Below, piece after piece: positions 9,955-19,602 of a stretch of DNA of 64,000 nt. This DNA comes from Mucilaginibacter kameinonensis (lineage in GTDB: Bacteria; Bacteroidota; Bacteroidia; Sphingobacteriales; Sphingobacteriaceae): contig NZ_RCWZ01000001.1 in assembly GCF_003675385.1 (NCBI RefSeq), positions 1,515,740 to 1,579,739 on the forward strand, written 5' to 3'. Under the pieces are notes generated by a model that saw nothing but the letters and a program-made list of their open reading frames with translations, had not been told where the DNA came from and made no database searches. The first letter of the stretch is position 1; each line of letters opens with the position of its first letter. A program made the translations under genes and the position numbers.

Positions 9955-9981
9955 GCTTTAAAGTAATTTGATCATTATAAT

Positions 9982-11496
9982 ATGCCATTTTTTAACAAGC
10001 TAATTTTCCCATTATTACTGCTGGCCGGTGCTGCCCATGCGCAAAACGGCAGCTTTACAAGTATATCGCCCGGCGATAAAGAGGCGGATATAATTTATAA
10101 AGCTGCTCATGTAACGCCATCTCCAAGGCAATTGAGGTGGCAGCAATTGGAGCTTACCGCGTTCTTTCATTTCGGCATTAACACGTTTACAAATAAGGAG
10201 TGGGGCGATGGAAAAGAAGATATCTCGAAATTTAACCCAACTGAACTCAATGCCGAGCAATGGGTTAAAACCGTTAAGGATGCAGGTATAAAACAGGTGA
10301 TCATCACAGCCAAACATCATGATGGTTTTTGCCTGTGGCCAAGCCGCTTTACTGAGCATAGCATTAAAAATACACCGTATAAAAACGGCAAAGGTGATAT
10401 TGTTAAGGAAGTAGCCAACGCCTGTAAAAAGTATGGTGTTGGGTTCGGGGTTTATTTATCGCCGTGGGATAGAAACTCGGCGTACTATGGTGATTCGGTT
10501 AAATACAATACCTATTTTGAAAACCAACTGACAGAGCTGCTCAGCAATTATGGCAAGGTAGATGAGGTATGGTTTGACGGTGCGAACGGCGAAGGCCCGA
10601 ATGGTAAAAAGCAGGTTTATGATTTCAATAGTTGGTATAAGCTGATCCGCAGGTTGCAACCTCAAGCAGTAATTGCCATACAAGGGCCTGATGTGCGCTG
10701 GGTTGGTACCGAAACTGGTAAAGGCAGGTTAACCGAATGGAGTGTATTACCGGTTGATGAGCAACAACAAAAGAAAATAGCCGACGCGTCGCAAAAGGAT
10801 GTAATGGTAAAGCCAGTGGTTTATAAAGCGGGTGAGGACCTCGGCAGTCGCGACAGGCTGAAAGGTGCGAAAGGATTGGTTTGGTATCCTGCCGAAACCG
10901 ATGTATCCATCAGGCCGGGATGGTTTTATCACCCGGCAGAAGACGTAAAGGTTAAAACCGGTAAGGAACTTCTGAATATCTATTTTTCCTCGGTTGGCCG
11001 CAATAGTTTATTGTTGCTAAACATTCCTCCCGATACAAGGGGCCTTATTAGAGATAGCGATGTACAAGCCCTGAAAGATTGGACTGAACTACGCGAATCA
11101 CTTTTTAAAAATAACCTGTTGAAAGGCTTTACGGTTCATTGCCCAAACGGGATCAATAATAATGCGCTCGTGCACGGGCAGGGTTCGTCATTTTGGACAA
11201 CCAAGGGGAAGGATTCTACCGCTGTAATTGAATTTGATTCGGCTGTTCCGGTATCTTTTAATGTGCTGCAATTGCAGGAAGATATCACCAAGGGCCAGCG
11301 GATAGAGAAGTTCTCGCTACAGTACCTTCAGGATGATAAATGGACAGAGATTACATCCGGCACCACTGTGGGTTACAAACGCTTGTTGAACTTCAAGCCG
11401 GTTACTGCCGGTAAAGTAAGGCTGGTAATTGAATCATCCCGCTTTAACCCAACGCTTGTATCCGTAGGTTTATTTAAAAGCGATTTTATGCCCTGA
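9982..11496 (+). CDS. Exported alpha-L-fucosidase, glycoside hydrolase family 29
   Basis: The protein has 504 residues with a signal peptide at about 1-20. The GH29 barrel is clear: WQQLELTAFFHFGINTFT near residue 52, KHHDGFCLWPS near 112, and the catalytic nucleophile D199 in EVWFDGANG. The stretch RPGWFYHP lies near 312. After about residue 360 there is a beta-sandwich with a discoidin-like look. It should cleave terminal alpha-L-fucose from oligosaccharides in the periplasm. The general acid varies in this family and was not assigned. It follows susCD on the same strand, so fucose is probably part of the imported glycan. Confidence 0.93.
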   Translation: MPFFNKLIFPLLLLAGAAHAQNGSFTSISPGDKEADIIYKAAHVTPSPRQLRWQQLELTAFFHFGINTFTNKEWGDGKEDISKFNPTELNAEQWVKTVKDAGIKQVIITAKHHDGFCLWPSRFTEHSIKNTPYKNGKGDIVKEVANACKKYGVGFGVYLSPWDRNSAYYGDSVKYNTYFENQLTELLSNYGKVDEVWFDGANGEGPNGKKQVYDFNSWYKLIRRLQPQAVIAIQGPDVRWVGTETGKGRLTEWSVLPVDEQQQKKIADASQKDVMVKPVVYKAGEDLGSRDRLKGAKGLVWYPAETDVSIRPGWFYHPAEDVKVKTGKELLNIYFSSVGRNSLLLLNIPPDTRGLIRDSDVQALKDWTELRESLFKNNLLKGFTVHCPNGINNNALVHGQGSSFWTTKGKDSTAVIEFDSAVPVSFNVLQLQEDITKGQRIEKFSLQYLQDDKWTEITSGTTVGYKRLLNFKPVTAGKVRLVIESSRFNPTLVSVGLFKSDFMP

Positions 11497-11586
11497 CATC
11501 GGGGATTCGAATAATATTAAATGAGAAAGCTTTCATTGTCTTAACTCCATAATCAATTAAAATTATCAGGCCTGAACCGCAAAATT

Positions 11587-11609
11587 AACTGGCCCTCGCC
11601 GGGCCGGTT
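11587..11609 (+). other. GC-rich hairpin just before the GH2 gene
   Basis: AACTGGCCC (11587-11595) and GGGCCGGTT (11601-11609) form a 9-bp stem with a 5-base loop, ending 16 bases before the ATG at 11626. It could be a terminator with a weak tail or a structure that reduces translation of the GH2 gene. Confidence 0.45.
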
Positions 11610-11625
11610 TACCTTCTTGTGCTTT

Positions 11626-13680
11626 ATGAATAAACTATTATCAAAATATTTATATCTTTTTTTACTGTTGCTGATCTGTACAAATTATTCATTTGCTCAG
11701 ATCGGCGCCATCGATGGCCGGCAGGTCTTCAATTTCAACAGCGACTGGAAGTTTCACTTTGCTTATGATATCCGGAAACAGCCTGAAAAGATCAACGTAA
11801 CCCTGCCCCATACCTGGAATGCCGGTGATGTACTAAAAGGCAAGGCCAATTATGCAAGGGAAGCCGGTATCTATGAAAAAAACTTTTTAGTAAAGGAAAG
11901 CTGGAAAAACAAAAGGCTGTTTCTGTATTTTGAAGGGGCGAACAGCGTTGCTGCGGTTTTGATAAACCGACATTTTATTACGGAGCACAAGGGTGGCTAT
12001 ACGGCTTTTTGTATCGAGATAACTGATTGGGTTAAGCCGGGTGAGACTAATAATATTGAAGTACAGGTAAGCAATGCTTACAGAACGGATGTGTTGCCGC
12101 TCTGCGGCGATTTTAACGTGTACGGAGGTATTCACCGGCCGGTGTCTTTACTGGTAACATCTAAAGATTGTATTTCTCCATTGGATTATGCTTCACCCGG
12201 GGTGTATCTGACGCCGAAAATCTTATCTGATAAAACAGCGGAAGTAAATATCACGACCAAATTATCGGTACATAACACAGGGGATTTAAAGCTTAGGACT
12301 GATATCTTGGATGCCGGCAAAAATATCATTGCATCTACCACAAACAGCATTAGCAACAAGCAGCAATGCAACCAAACTATAAATTTAAAGCAGCCTCATT
12401 TATGGAACGGTAAGGCCGATCCTTATTTGTATACCGTGAATGTAAGCCTCATGAACAATGAGGTGGTTATTGACCAGGTTACCCAGCCTTTAGGGTTCAG
12501 AACTTACCGGGTTGACGCGGACAAAGGATTTATCTTAAACGGCAAATACCTCGATTTGCATGGCGTTGGTTTTCATGAAGATGTGGAAGGTAAAGCTTCA
12601 GCCGTTGACAGTGTAGATCTGAATAAAGATATGGAGCTGATTAAAGAGATAGGAGCTACGGCTATCCGCTTAACTCACTATCCACATGGTAAATATTTCT
12701 ATGACCTCTGCGACAGGAATGGCATGGTGGTATGGTCTGAAATTCCCTTTGTTGGTCCGGGAGGGTACACTGGTGCAGGCTATTTAAAAAATCCGGCTTT
12801 GGAAAGCCAGGCGAGGCAGGTATTAACAGAAATGATCCGTCAAAATTATAATCACCCTGCTATTTGTTTCTGGGGTTTATTCAACGAGTTAAAGCTTGAT
12901 CATGATGACCCTGTACCATTTTTAAAGCAGTTGAATGAATTGGCTAAGCAGGAAGACTCTACCCGTTTAACTACTGCCGCTACCTTTTTAGATGGCAGCC
13001 AGTTTAACCAGGTATCAGATATTATTGCCTGGAACAAATACTACGGATGGTACGATGGCGAGTTTAAGCAAATTGGCGTATGGGCAGATAAAACACATCA
13101 TGACTATCCGCAGAAACCATTTGCCGTAAGCGAATACGGAGCAGGTGGCAGTCCGTTTAAACATGCCGAAAATAAAGACAAGCCAGACGCCGATGGAAAA
13201 TTTCACCCCGAAGAATGGCAAACCCGTTATCATGAGGTTAACTGGCAGGAGCTTTATAAGCGACCCTTTGTATGGGGCAAGTTTGTATGGGCGCTGGCCG
13301 ATTTTGGTTCGTCTGTCCGTACCGAAGGCGATGCCGATGGTATCAATGATAAAGGCCTGGTAACATATAACAGGGCGGTTAAAAAGGATGCCTTCTACTT
13401 TTATAAAGCTAACTGGAATACCGAGCCTATGTTATATATTACCGACCGGAGGAACACTGTTAGGCATCAGCAGGCAACCGCCGTTAAAGTATACAGCACC
13501 AAACCAAATGTGAAACTGATGCTGAACGGTGTTGCCGTAAAAGGCGGTAAGGCCAATGATTTTCACACCACAATATGGGATAACATTACCCTGCAAAAGG
13601 GGAAAAATAAAATTGAAGTAAGCAGCAATGTTGACGGGCGTTTGCTGGAAGATTCCTGCGAATGGACACTGGAGAATTAA
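11626..13680 (+). CDS. Exported glycoside hydrolase family 2 (beta-galactosidase-like)
   Basis: I place the start at the ATG at 11626, since the longer frame would need a TTG at 11617. This gives 684 residues with a signal peptide (LLSKYLYLFLLLLICTNYSF). GH2 domain order is present: jelly-roll sugar-binding domain with PHTWNAGD and YGGIHRPV, an immunoglobulin-like domain, then the TIM barrel. The acid/base is E421 in WGLFNELK and the nucleophile is E503 in VSEYGAGG. The family includes beta-galactosidases, mannosidases and glucuronidases; the shortish length and domain pattern suit beta-galactosidase-type enzymes, but specificity is unproven. It likely works after the GH29 fucosidase on the same glycan. 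Confidence 0.88.
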   Translation: MNKLLSKYLYLFLLLLICTNYSFAQIGAIDGRQVFNFNSDWKFHFAYDIRKQPEKINVTLPHTWNAGDVLKGKANYAREAGIYEKNFLVKESWKNKRLFLYFEGANSVAAVLINRHFITEHKGGYTAFCIEITDWVKPGETNNIEVQVSNAYRTDVLPLCGDFNVYGGIHRPVSLLVTSKDCISPLDYASPGVYLTPKILSDKTAEVNITTKLSVHNTGDLKLRTDILDAGKNIIASTTNSISNKQQCNQTINLKQPHLWNGKADPYLYTVNVSLMNNEVVIDQVTQPLGFRTYRVDADKGFILNGKYLDLHGVGFHEDVEGKASAVDSVDLNKDMELIKEIGATAIRLTHYPHGKYFYDLCDRNGMVVWSEIPFVGPGGYTGAGYLKNPALESQARQVLTEMIRQNYNHPAICFWGLFNELKLDHDDPVPFLKQLNELAKQEDSTRLTTAATFLDGSQFNQVSDIIAWNKYYGWYDGEFKQIGVWADKTHHDYPQKPFAVSEYGAGGSPFKHAENKDKPDADGKFHPEEWQTRYHEVNWQELYKRPFVWGKFVWALADFGSSVRTEGDADGINDKGLVTYNRAVKKDAFYFYKANWNTEPMLYITDRRNTVRHQQATAVKVYSTKPNVKLMLNGVAVKGGKANDFHTTIWDNITLQKGKNKIEVSSNVDGRLLEDSCEWTLEN

Positions 13681-13703
13681 GCCATTGTATATAAATAAAT
13701 TGT

Positions 13704-15179
13704 ATGAAGAAATTACTAATGCTGTTTTTATGTAGCAGCGCTGTATTAAAAGTTTTTGGTGGTACCTATTATATCGATGATAAAAAAGGTGATGATAACT
13801 TTGATGGTCGTAGTGCCGGTAAGGCCTGGCGTTCATTAAACAGGGTAAACAAACAGGTTTTTGAAGCCGGGGACAGTATCTTATTCAAAAAGGGTGGCAT
13901 ATGGGAAGGGCAATTAACACCGATGGGATCGGGCACAGCAAAAGCCCCGGTTGTTTTCGGCGCTTTCGGAACGGGCGCCCTGCCCGAGATTAAGGCAAAC
14001 GGTCATTTTAAAGACGCGGTTTTGTTAAAGAACCTGCAAAACATTGTGGTGGAATATCTGGCATTATCAAATTTTGACAGCACTGTTCCTTTTCAAAAAA
14101 CAGGGCCTACAGGGGTACGGATATTAGCCGAAGATATAGGCACCTTACATAATATCAGGCTTGCCAATTTGTACATTCATGATATTAATGGTGATAATAA
14201 AAAAGGATCGGCCGAAGGATATGGCATCTTTTGGGATTGCCAGGGGCCAAAGCCAAGCAATATTGAACATTTACTGATAGAGAATTGTAAAGTGGAGCGG
14301 GTTGACCGCAACGGTATTCGTGGTAACGGTACGTTCTCCGTCAGGACAAAATGGTTCCCGAACAAGTACCTGGTGATCCGTAATTGCCTGCTTGACGATA
14401 TTGGCGGCGATGGTATCGTAGTTAAGGCTTTTGATACCGCCATGATTGAACATAACAAGCTGTTTCGCACCCGCACCAGGGCAAAGGATAACGCGGTGGC
14501 CATTTGGCCGCACAGCAGCGATAATACGGTTATACAATACAATGAAGTAGCCTACACGCAAAATGATAACTGGGCCAACGACGGGCAATCTTTTGATATC
14601 GACGGCAACAGCAGGAATACCATTATCCAGTACAATTATAGCCATGACAACGAGGGTGGGTTTATGCTGGTGATATCTGATCTTATCAATAAAGATAATG
14701 TGATGACTACCGGCAATATCATTCAATATAACTTAAGTGTAAATGATGGATTGAACCGTAAACGGCTTTTTAATTTTGCCGGGGTAACTGATAGCACGAT
14801 AGTAAAAGGAAATATCTTTTATAACGATGGCCCGAAATACACAACCGAGGTCACGGATATTGAAAACGGCATCCCCGATCATGTGAGCTTTGATGATAAT
14901 TATTTTTTATTTGCCGGTAAAAACTACGGTGTTTTTACAAAATCGCCAAAGCAGTACAGCAAGGTTTATTTTAATAATAATGTATTTGCCGGTAATATTA
15001 TTGGCTTAGATAATCTGACCAACTTAAAAAGCTCGGCCAACGTGAAATCCAATCGCCCAAAAACATCTCCAAAAAGCAAATCTTTTCCGTGGATGTACCT
15101 GCCAGAAAAGCTCAGGGCATTGGTGCCGGGTTTCCCTGAAAGTTTATACCAGTCATATATTTCAAATGGGCCCCGATGA
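13704..15179 (+). CDS. Exported right-handed parallel beta-helix protein, putative glycan-active enzyme
   Basis: The protein has 491 residues with a signal peptide at about 1-19. The N-terminus (TYYIDDKKGDDNFDGRSAGK, KAWRSLNRVN) and the repeated helix rungs (NTVIQYNEV, NTIIQYNYSHDNEGG, NIIQYNLSVNDG) show a pectate-lyase-like beta-helix. This opening is shared by Bacteroidota beta-helix enzymes in polysaccharide loci, including the GH141 group and some lyases; I cannot choose among them by eye. It starts 23 bases after the GH2 stop, so co-transcription is likely. A role on pectic or fucosylated side chains fits the neighbours but is inferred. Confidence 0.75.
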   Translation: MKKLLMLFLCSSAVLKVFGGTYYIDDKKGDDNFDGRSAGKAWRSLNRVNKQVFEAGDSILFKKGGIWEGQLTPMGSGTAKAPVVFGAFGTGALPEIKANGHFKDAVLLKNLQNIVVEYLALSNFDSTVPFQKTGPTGVRILAEDIGTLHNIRLANLYIHDINGDNKKGSAEGYGIFWDCQGPKPSNIEHLLIENCKVERVDRNGIRGNGTFSVRTKWFPNKYLVIRNCLLDDIGGDGIVVKAFDTAMIEHNKLFRTRTRAKDNAVAIWPHSSDNTVIQYNEVAYTQNDNWANDGQSFDIDGNSRNTIIQYNYSHDNEGGFMLVISDLINKDNVMTTGNIIQYNLSVNDGLNRKRLFNFAGVTDSTIVKGNIFYNDGPKYTTEVTDIENGIPDHVSFDDNYFLFAGKNYGVFTKSPKQYSKVYFNNNVFAGNIIGLDNLTNLKSSANVKSNRPKTSPKSKSFPWMYLPEKLRALVPGFPESLYQSYISNGPR

Positions 15180-15241
15180 TAAATGCATAGGTGTTGGGTA
15201 AGTAAGATAAATTTAATTAGTTTTATTTTCCGGGCGGCGAG

Positions 15242-18200
15242 ATGAAACTAATTATAACCACATTCCTGTTTTGCATATTTATTTCACTATCTGCCTATGG
15301 TCAGCGCATAGCATTTGAAAACCTGACGGTAGATAATGGCTTATCTCAAAATTCTGTTTTAGCTATAGTTCAGGATAGCCGGGGCTTTATGTGGTATGGT
15401 ACGCAGCATGGGCTTAATAAATACAATACCAGGGGCTTTAAGATCTATAAAAATGAGCCTGCCGACCGCTCAAGTATTTCGTCCGATTATATTACATCGC
15501 TCGTCGTCGATTCGCACCAGGCGCTTTGGGTGGGCACACGCAACGGTTTAAACAAATATAATCCCGAAACTGATAGTTTTGAACGGGTTAAGCTAAACCG
15601 GCACGTTGCCGGCCCTGAAATTATAAGTGCGGTTTACGAGGATAAACACAAAAACATGTGGGTCTGGTCGTCTGATGGGCTGTATCGTTTTTCAAAGCCG
15701 ACCGGCGAGTTTAGCTCTATCTCTGTGCCCGATTCGGTTGCCGGTTTATATGGTACCAATGTTCATACCATATACCAGGACCATAGCGGTAATTATTGGA
15801 TGGGTTCATCTGCCGGGCTTAGTAAAATGGAAGAGTTTAAGGGCCGGTACACCTATAAAATGTATAAGCATAATGACAATGCAGCCAATAGCCTGAGCGA
15901 TAATTATGTAACCACCATTACCGAAGATGCCGCGAATAACTTATGGATAGGCACATTGCACGGCGGCGTGAACCTTTATAACAGCAATTCAGAAACTTTT
16001 ACTCATTTTTTTGCTAACAATGGTACTAAGGGGCCTGCCAATAATAATATCAGGATCCTTCAGCCCGAAAAATCGGGGAAGATCTGGATAGGTACGCAAA
16101 GCGGGCTCAATATTTTAGATCCTCTGACCAGGCAATTCGTAACCTACAGGCATGATCCGGAGGATAAGAACAGTTTAAGTCAAAATTCTATTTACAGTGT
16201 TTTTATCGATAATTCAAACACGGTTTGGATTGGTACCTATTGGGGAGGTATCAACATGGTATCCAACCCTAACACAACGTTTTTAACTTATCAAACTGTA
16301 CATTATCATTCGGCCATTAACAACAATGTGGTAAGCGCAGTTGCCGAGGATGACAGGCACAACCTGTGGATTGGCACAGAAGGGGGCGGCCTGAACTATT
16401 TTGACCGCAAGGCAGATGTTGTTACTACCTATCAAAACAAGATAAATGACCCCACATCGCTTGGATCAGACCTGGTGAAAGTGGTTTATATTGATAAAGA
16501 CAGGAATGTATGGGTAGGTACCCATGGCGGTGGCTTAAATCTGTTTAACCCGGCAAGCCGTAGCTTTAAACGTTTTCTGTATAAGGAAAATGACCCAGTG
16601 ACGCTTGGCTCAGAAGTGCTTAGCCTCCTGCACGATTCAAAAGGTAATCTTTGGGTGGGCACACAAAACGGACTGCTTATTTTTCGTCAAAGTAATGCGT
16701 TGTTGCAACGTGTTGATTTACCTGTGATCAGCAAAATCGGCAAAAAATCGGTATTGGCCTTTTTAGAGGATATGGATTTAAATATCTGGATTGCCACTGC
16801 AAGCGGTTTATATAAAACAGATTCTGGCCACAATAAAATAACGGTTTACAAAAAGGAGCAGGGCCTTAAGTCGACCGATATTAACTGTATTTACCAGGAT
16901 ACCAAAAGAAGGATCTGGGTGGGATCTTATTATGGCGGGCTCGCCCTGTATGATACCGCTCTCGAAAAATTTACAGCATATACTGAAAGGGAAGGGTTAA
17001 CCAATAACAATGTACTCAGCATTTTGGAGGATGAAAAAAACAACCTGTGGATGGGTACAGGTAACGGTTTGTCCAAATTTTCCATCGCCTCGCAAACCTT
17101 TAAAAACTACAGTAAAAACGATGGCCTGGGTGGCAATACATTTAATATTAACTCAGGTTGCAAAACAAGTGACGGCGAAATGCTTTTTGGCGGGCTTAAC
17201 GGCTTAAGCAGCTTCTTTCCTTCAAAAATTGAAGATAACACGATCCCTCCCCCGGTAATTATTACCTCATTAAAGCTATTTAACAAAACGGTAGGGATCA
17301 ACCAGGCGGATAACCTGCTTTCAAAGGATATCAGCCTTACGCAAAATGTGGTTTTTTCACATGCCCAAAATGTGTTCACCATTGATTTTGCAGCGCTCAA
17401 TTATATCAAATCTGATAAAAACAGGTATGCCTACAAGCTGGAGCCTTTTGATAAAGATTGGGTGCATACCGATATTCCATCGGCGCCATATACCAACCTC
17501 TCGCCTGGGAGCTATACATTTTTTGCAAAGGGCTCAAACAACGATGGTGTTTGGGGCAAGGCGGTTGTGTTACATATTAAAGTATTGCCTCCTTTTTGGG
17601 AAACCATCTGGGCTTATGGTTTGTACCTGTTGTTTATCGGCAGCATCGTATTTTTATTGGTACGTTTCATCATATTAAGGGCACTGTTACGGCGGGATAA
17701 AGAGCTCACCCATCTAAAGCTTAATTTTTTCACCAATATTTCGCACGAAATCCGCACGCATCTGTCCCTGATATTCGGCCCGGTTGAAAAGATGATCCTC
17801 GAAGAAAAGGGCGGCGCGCAAACCCGGCAGCTGCATATCATCAAGAAAAACTCAGACAGTCTGCTGCAATTGGTTAATGAACTGATGGATTTCAGAAAGG
17901 CAGAAACCGGGAACCTGAAGTTGCATATCGTGGAGCATAATATTGTAGCTACCATATCAGAAATTTATAACTCTTTTTATGATCACGCGGTATCGGCCAA
18001 TATCACAATTGACCTGATTGCTTCCGTCGATGTTATTCCGCTTTATTTTGATAAAATACAGTTGGAAAAAGTGTTTTTTAACCTGCTGCATAATGCCTTC
18101 AAGTTTACCGGCAGCGGCGGTTATATTAATATTCTGGTAGAGGAGGGGAAAGACAATGTAACCATTACTGTGGCCGATAACGGTAAAGGAATTGCCCCCG

Positions 18201-19318
18201 AAAACCTGAAGAATTTATTTGAAAACTATTTCCAGGAAAATGACCAGGGTAAACAAAATACAGGTTACGGTATCGGGCTTGCATTGTCAAAAAGTATTAT
18301 TGAACTGCATAAAGGGTCTATTTCTGTAGAAAGTAAAGTAGCCGCTTCAGGTAACAGGACCTCGTTTGTCGTTAGCCTGCGTAAGGGTGCTGGTCATTTT
18401 AAACCGGCCGATTTGCAGAGAACGTCCGTCAATGATTTTCTGAAGGTACAACGGCCTGCGTTGGGTGATGGTTCTGTTACACCCGCGGCTGAATTGGTTG
18501 ATTTGCCTAAATCTTCAAAAGACAAGAAGCAGACTATCTTACTTGTTGAGGATAACCCCGAGGTGCGTTCATTTATTGTTGAATTTTTGCGGCAGCACTA
18601 TGAGGTGATCAGCTGCGAAAATGGTGTGAAAGGCTGGGAGGCCGCGAAGGAGCAGATCCCGGATCTTGTTATAAGCGATGTAATGATGCCGGAGATGGAT
18701 GGCTTTACCTTATGTCATCACATTAAGGAAGATCAAAGGACTAATCATATCCCGGTTATCCTGTTAACCGCCAAGGCATCGGGCGTAAATCATATAGAAG
18801 GCCTTAAAATGGGCGCCGACGTTTATCTGACCAAACCTTTCAGTATTGAAGTGCTGCTGCTTCAGGTTAACAACCTGCTAAACGCAAGCGAGAGGATCCG
18901 GAAAGCATTCAAAGGGCAGATCACCGCTACTCCTGACCCTATTTGGGATGCCGGTTCTGAAAAAAATATCCGGGCAACAAAAGCTTTGGTTGATACAATA
19001 GATAATGAGTTTATCAATAAGCTGGTTCGGATCGTTGAGCACGAACTTGATAATTTAGCTTTCGGCGTTCCTGAACTGGCCAGCGAGATAGGTATGAGTC
19101 AGCCTGTATTATACAAAAAGCTGGATGCGCTCACCGGTCTGTCTGTCAATGATTTCATTAAATCTGTTAAAATGAACCATGCGGGGATCTTGCTCAATAC
19201 CAAACGCTATACCGTTAATGAAGTGGCCTATATGGTTGGTTTTAGCGACAGGAAATATTTTAGTAAAGAGTTTAAAAAACAGTACGGGAAAAACCCTACC
19301 GAGTTTATGAATAGTTAG
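15242..19318 (+). CDS. Hybrid two-component system regulator (sensor kinase, receiver and AraC output in one protein)
   Basis: The 1358-residue protein has a signal peptide, then two seven-bladed periplasmic propellers made of Reg_prop repeats (for example GLSQNSVLAIVQDSRGFMWY, NLWIGTEGGGLNYF). A Y_Y_Y domain lies at about 695-775 and one TM at about 786-812. The cytoplasmic part holds a HisKA with H835 in SHEIR, a HATPase (NLLHNAFKFT, DNGKGIAP, GYGIGLAL), a receiver with D1146 in SDVMMPEMDG, and a C-terminal AraC helix-turn-helix (VNEVAYMVGFSDRKYF). Such proteins sense a glycan fragment in the periplasm and activate their own SusCD locus. Odd point: residue 840 is His where the kinase H-box normally has Pro. 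Confidence 0.95.
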   Translation: MKLIITTFLFCIFISLSAYGQRIAFENLTVDNGLSQNSVLAIVQDSRGFMWYGTQHGLNKYNTRGFKIYKNEPADRSSISSDYITSLVVDSHQALWVGTRNGLNKYNPETDSFERVKLNRHVAGPEIISAVYEDKHKNMWVWSSDGLYRFSKPTGEFSSISVPDSVAGLYGTNVHTIYQDHSGNYWMGSSAGLSKMEEFKGRYTYKMYKHNDNAANSLSDNYVTTITEDAANNLWIGTLHGGVNLYNSNSETFTHFFANNGTKGPANNNIRILQPEKSGKIWIGTQSGLNILDPLTRQFVTYRHDPEDKNSLSQNSIYSVFIDNSNTVWIGTYWGGINMVSNPNTTFLTYQTVHYHSAINNNVVSAVAEDDRHNLWIGTEGGGLNYFDRKADVVTTYQNKINDPTSLGSDLVKVVYIDKDRNVWVGTHGGGLNLFNPASRSFKRFLYKENDPVTLGSEVLSLLHDSKGNLWVGTQNGLLIFRQSNALLQRVDLPVISKIGKKSVLAFLEDMDLNIWIATASGLYKTDSGHNKITVYKKEQGLKSTDINCIYQDTKRRIWVGSYYGGLALYDTALEKFTAYTEREGLTNNNVLSILEDEKNNLWMGTGNGLSKFSIASQTFKNYSKNDGLGGNTFNINSGCKTSDGEMLFGGLNGLSSFFPSKIEDNTIPPPVIITSLKLFNKTVGINQADNLLSKDISLTQNVVFSHAQNVFTIDFAALNYIKSDKNRYAYKLEPFDKDWVHTDIPSAPYTNLSPGSYTFFAKGSNNDGVWGKAVVLHIKVLPPFWETIWAYGLYLLFIGSIVFLLVRFIILRALLRRDKELTHLKLNFFTNISHEIRTHLSLIFGPVEKMILEEKGGAQTRQLHIIKKNSDSLLQLVNELMDFRKAETGNLKLHIVEHNIVATISEIYNSFYDHAVSANITIDLIASVDVIPLYFDKIQLEKVFFNLLHNAFKFTGSGGYINILVEEGKDNVTITVADNGKGIAPENLKNLFENYFQENDQGKQNTGYGIGLALSKSIIELHKGSISVESKVAASGNRTSFVVSLRKGAGHFKPADLQRTSVNDFLKVQRPALGDGSVTPAAELVDLPKSSKDKKQTILLVEDNPEVRSFIVEFLRQHYEVISCENGVKGWEAAKEQIPDLVISDVMMPEMDGFTLCHHIKEDQRTNHIPVILLTAKASGVNHIEGLKMGADVYLTKPFSIEVLLLQVNNLLNASERIRKAFKGQITATPDPIWDAGSEKNIRATKALVDTIDNEFINKLVRIVEHELDNLAFGVPELASEIGMSQPVLYKKLDALTGLSVNDFIKSVKMNHAGILLNTKRYTVNEVAYMVGFSDRKYFSKEFKKQYGKNPTEFMNS

Positions 19319-19337
19319 TTAAATGTGTAAGGCAAAT

Positions 19338-19375
19338 GGAAAAGCGGACTTATACCCATTTTTTGCCGCTTTTCC
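19338..19375. terminator. Hairpin between the convergent HTCS and tatA-like genes
   Basis: GGAAAAGCGG (19338-19347) and CCGCTTTTCC (19366-19375) make a perfect 10-bp stem with an 18-base T-rich loop. It sits between two convergent genes and can serve both strands, although neither side has a long T tract. Confidence 0.5.
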
Positions 19376-19386
19376 GGGTGATGGGT

Positions 19387-19581
19387 TTAAACACTTTCAT
19401 GTCCATCTCTTGCTTTTTCTGTTACAATTTTGGATTCCGTCGAGATCCCGTTTTGTGCGTCTTTAAATTCTTTAATCCCTGTGCCAAGGCCTTTCATTAA
19501 CTCCGGCACTTTCTTCCCGCCAAATAATAACAACATGGCGAATACGATAAGCAGGATATGTTCTGGCTGTAATAAATTCAT
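19387..19581 (-). CDS. TatA/TatE-like twin-arginine translocase subunit
   Basis: The 64-residue protein has the TatA layout. A short periplasmic start and one TM helix lie at about 8-22 ([16 protein letters not shown]). The conserved FGGKKVPEL hinge and amphipathic helix follow ([14 protein letters not shown]), then a short polar tail. TatA oligomers form the pore through which folded Tat substrates cross the inner membrane. It starts 21 bases after the stop of a gene whose product has a twin-arginine signal, which suggests a pore subunit coexpressed with its cargo. Whether the cell has another TatA is not visible here. Confidence 0.9.
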   Translation of the reverse strand: MNLLQPEHILLIVFAMLLLFGGKKVPELMKGLGTGIKEFKDAQNGISTESKIVTEKARDGHESV

Positions 19582-19602
19582 GATTCTTATAATTAAATAG
19601 GC

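Noticed and set aside
11617..11625. Upstream TTG start for the GH2 protein
   Set aside because: ATG at 11626 gives a normal signal peptide; the three extra residues add nothing.
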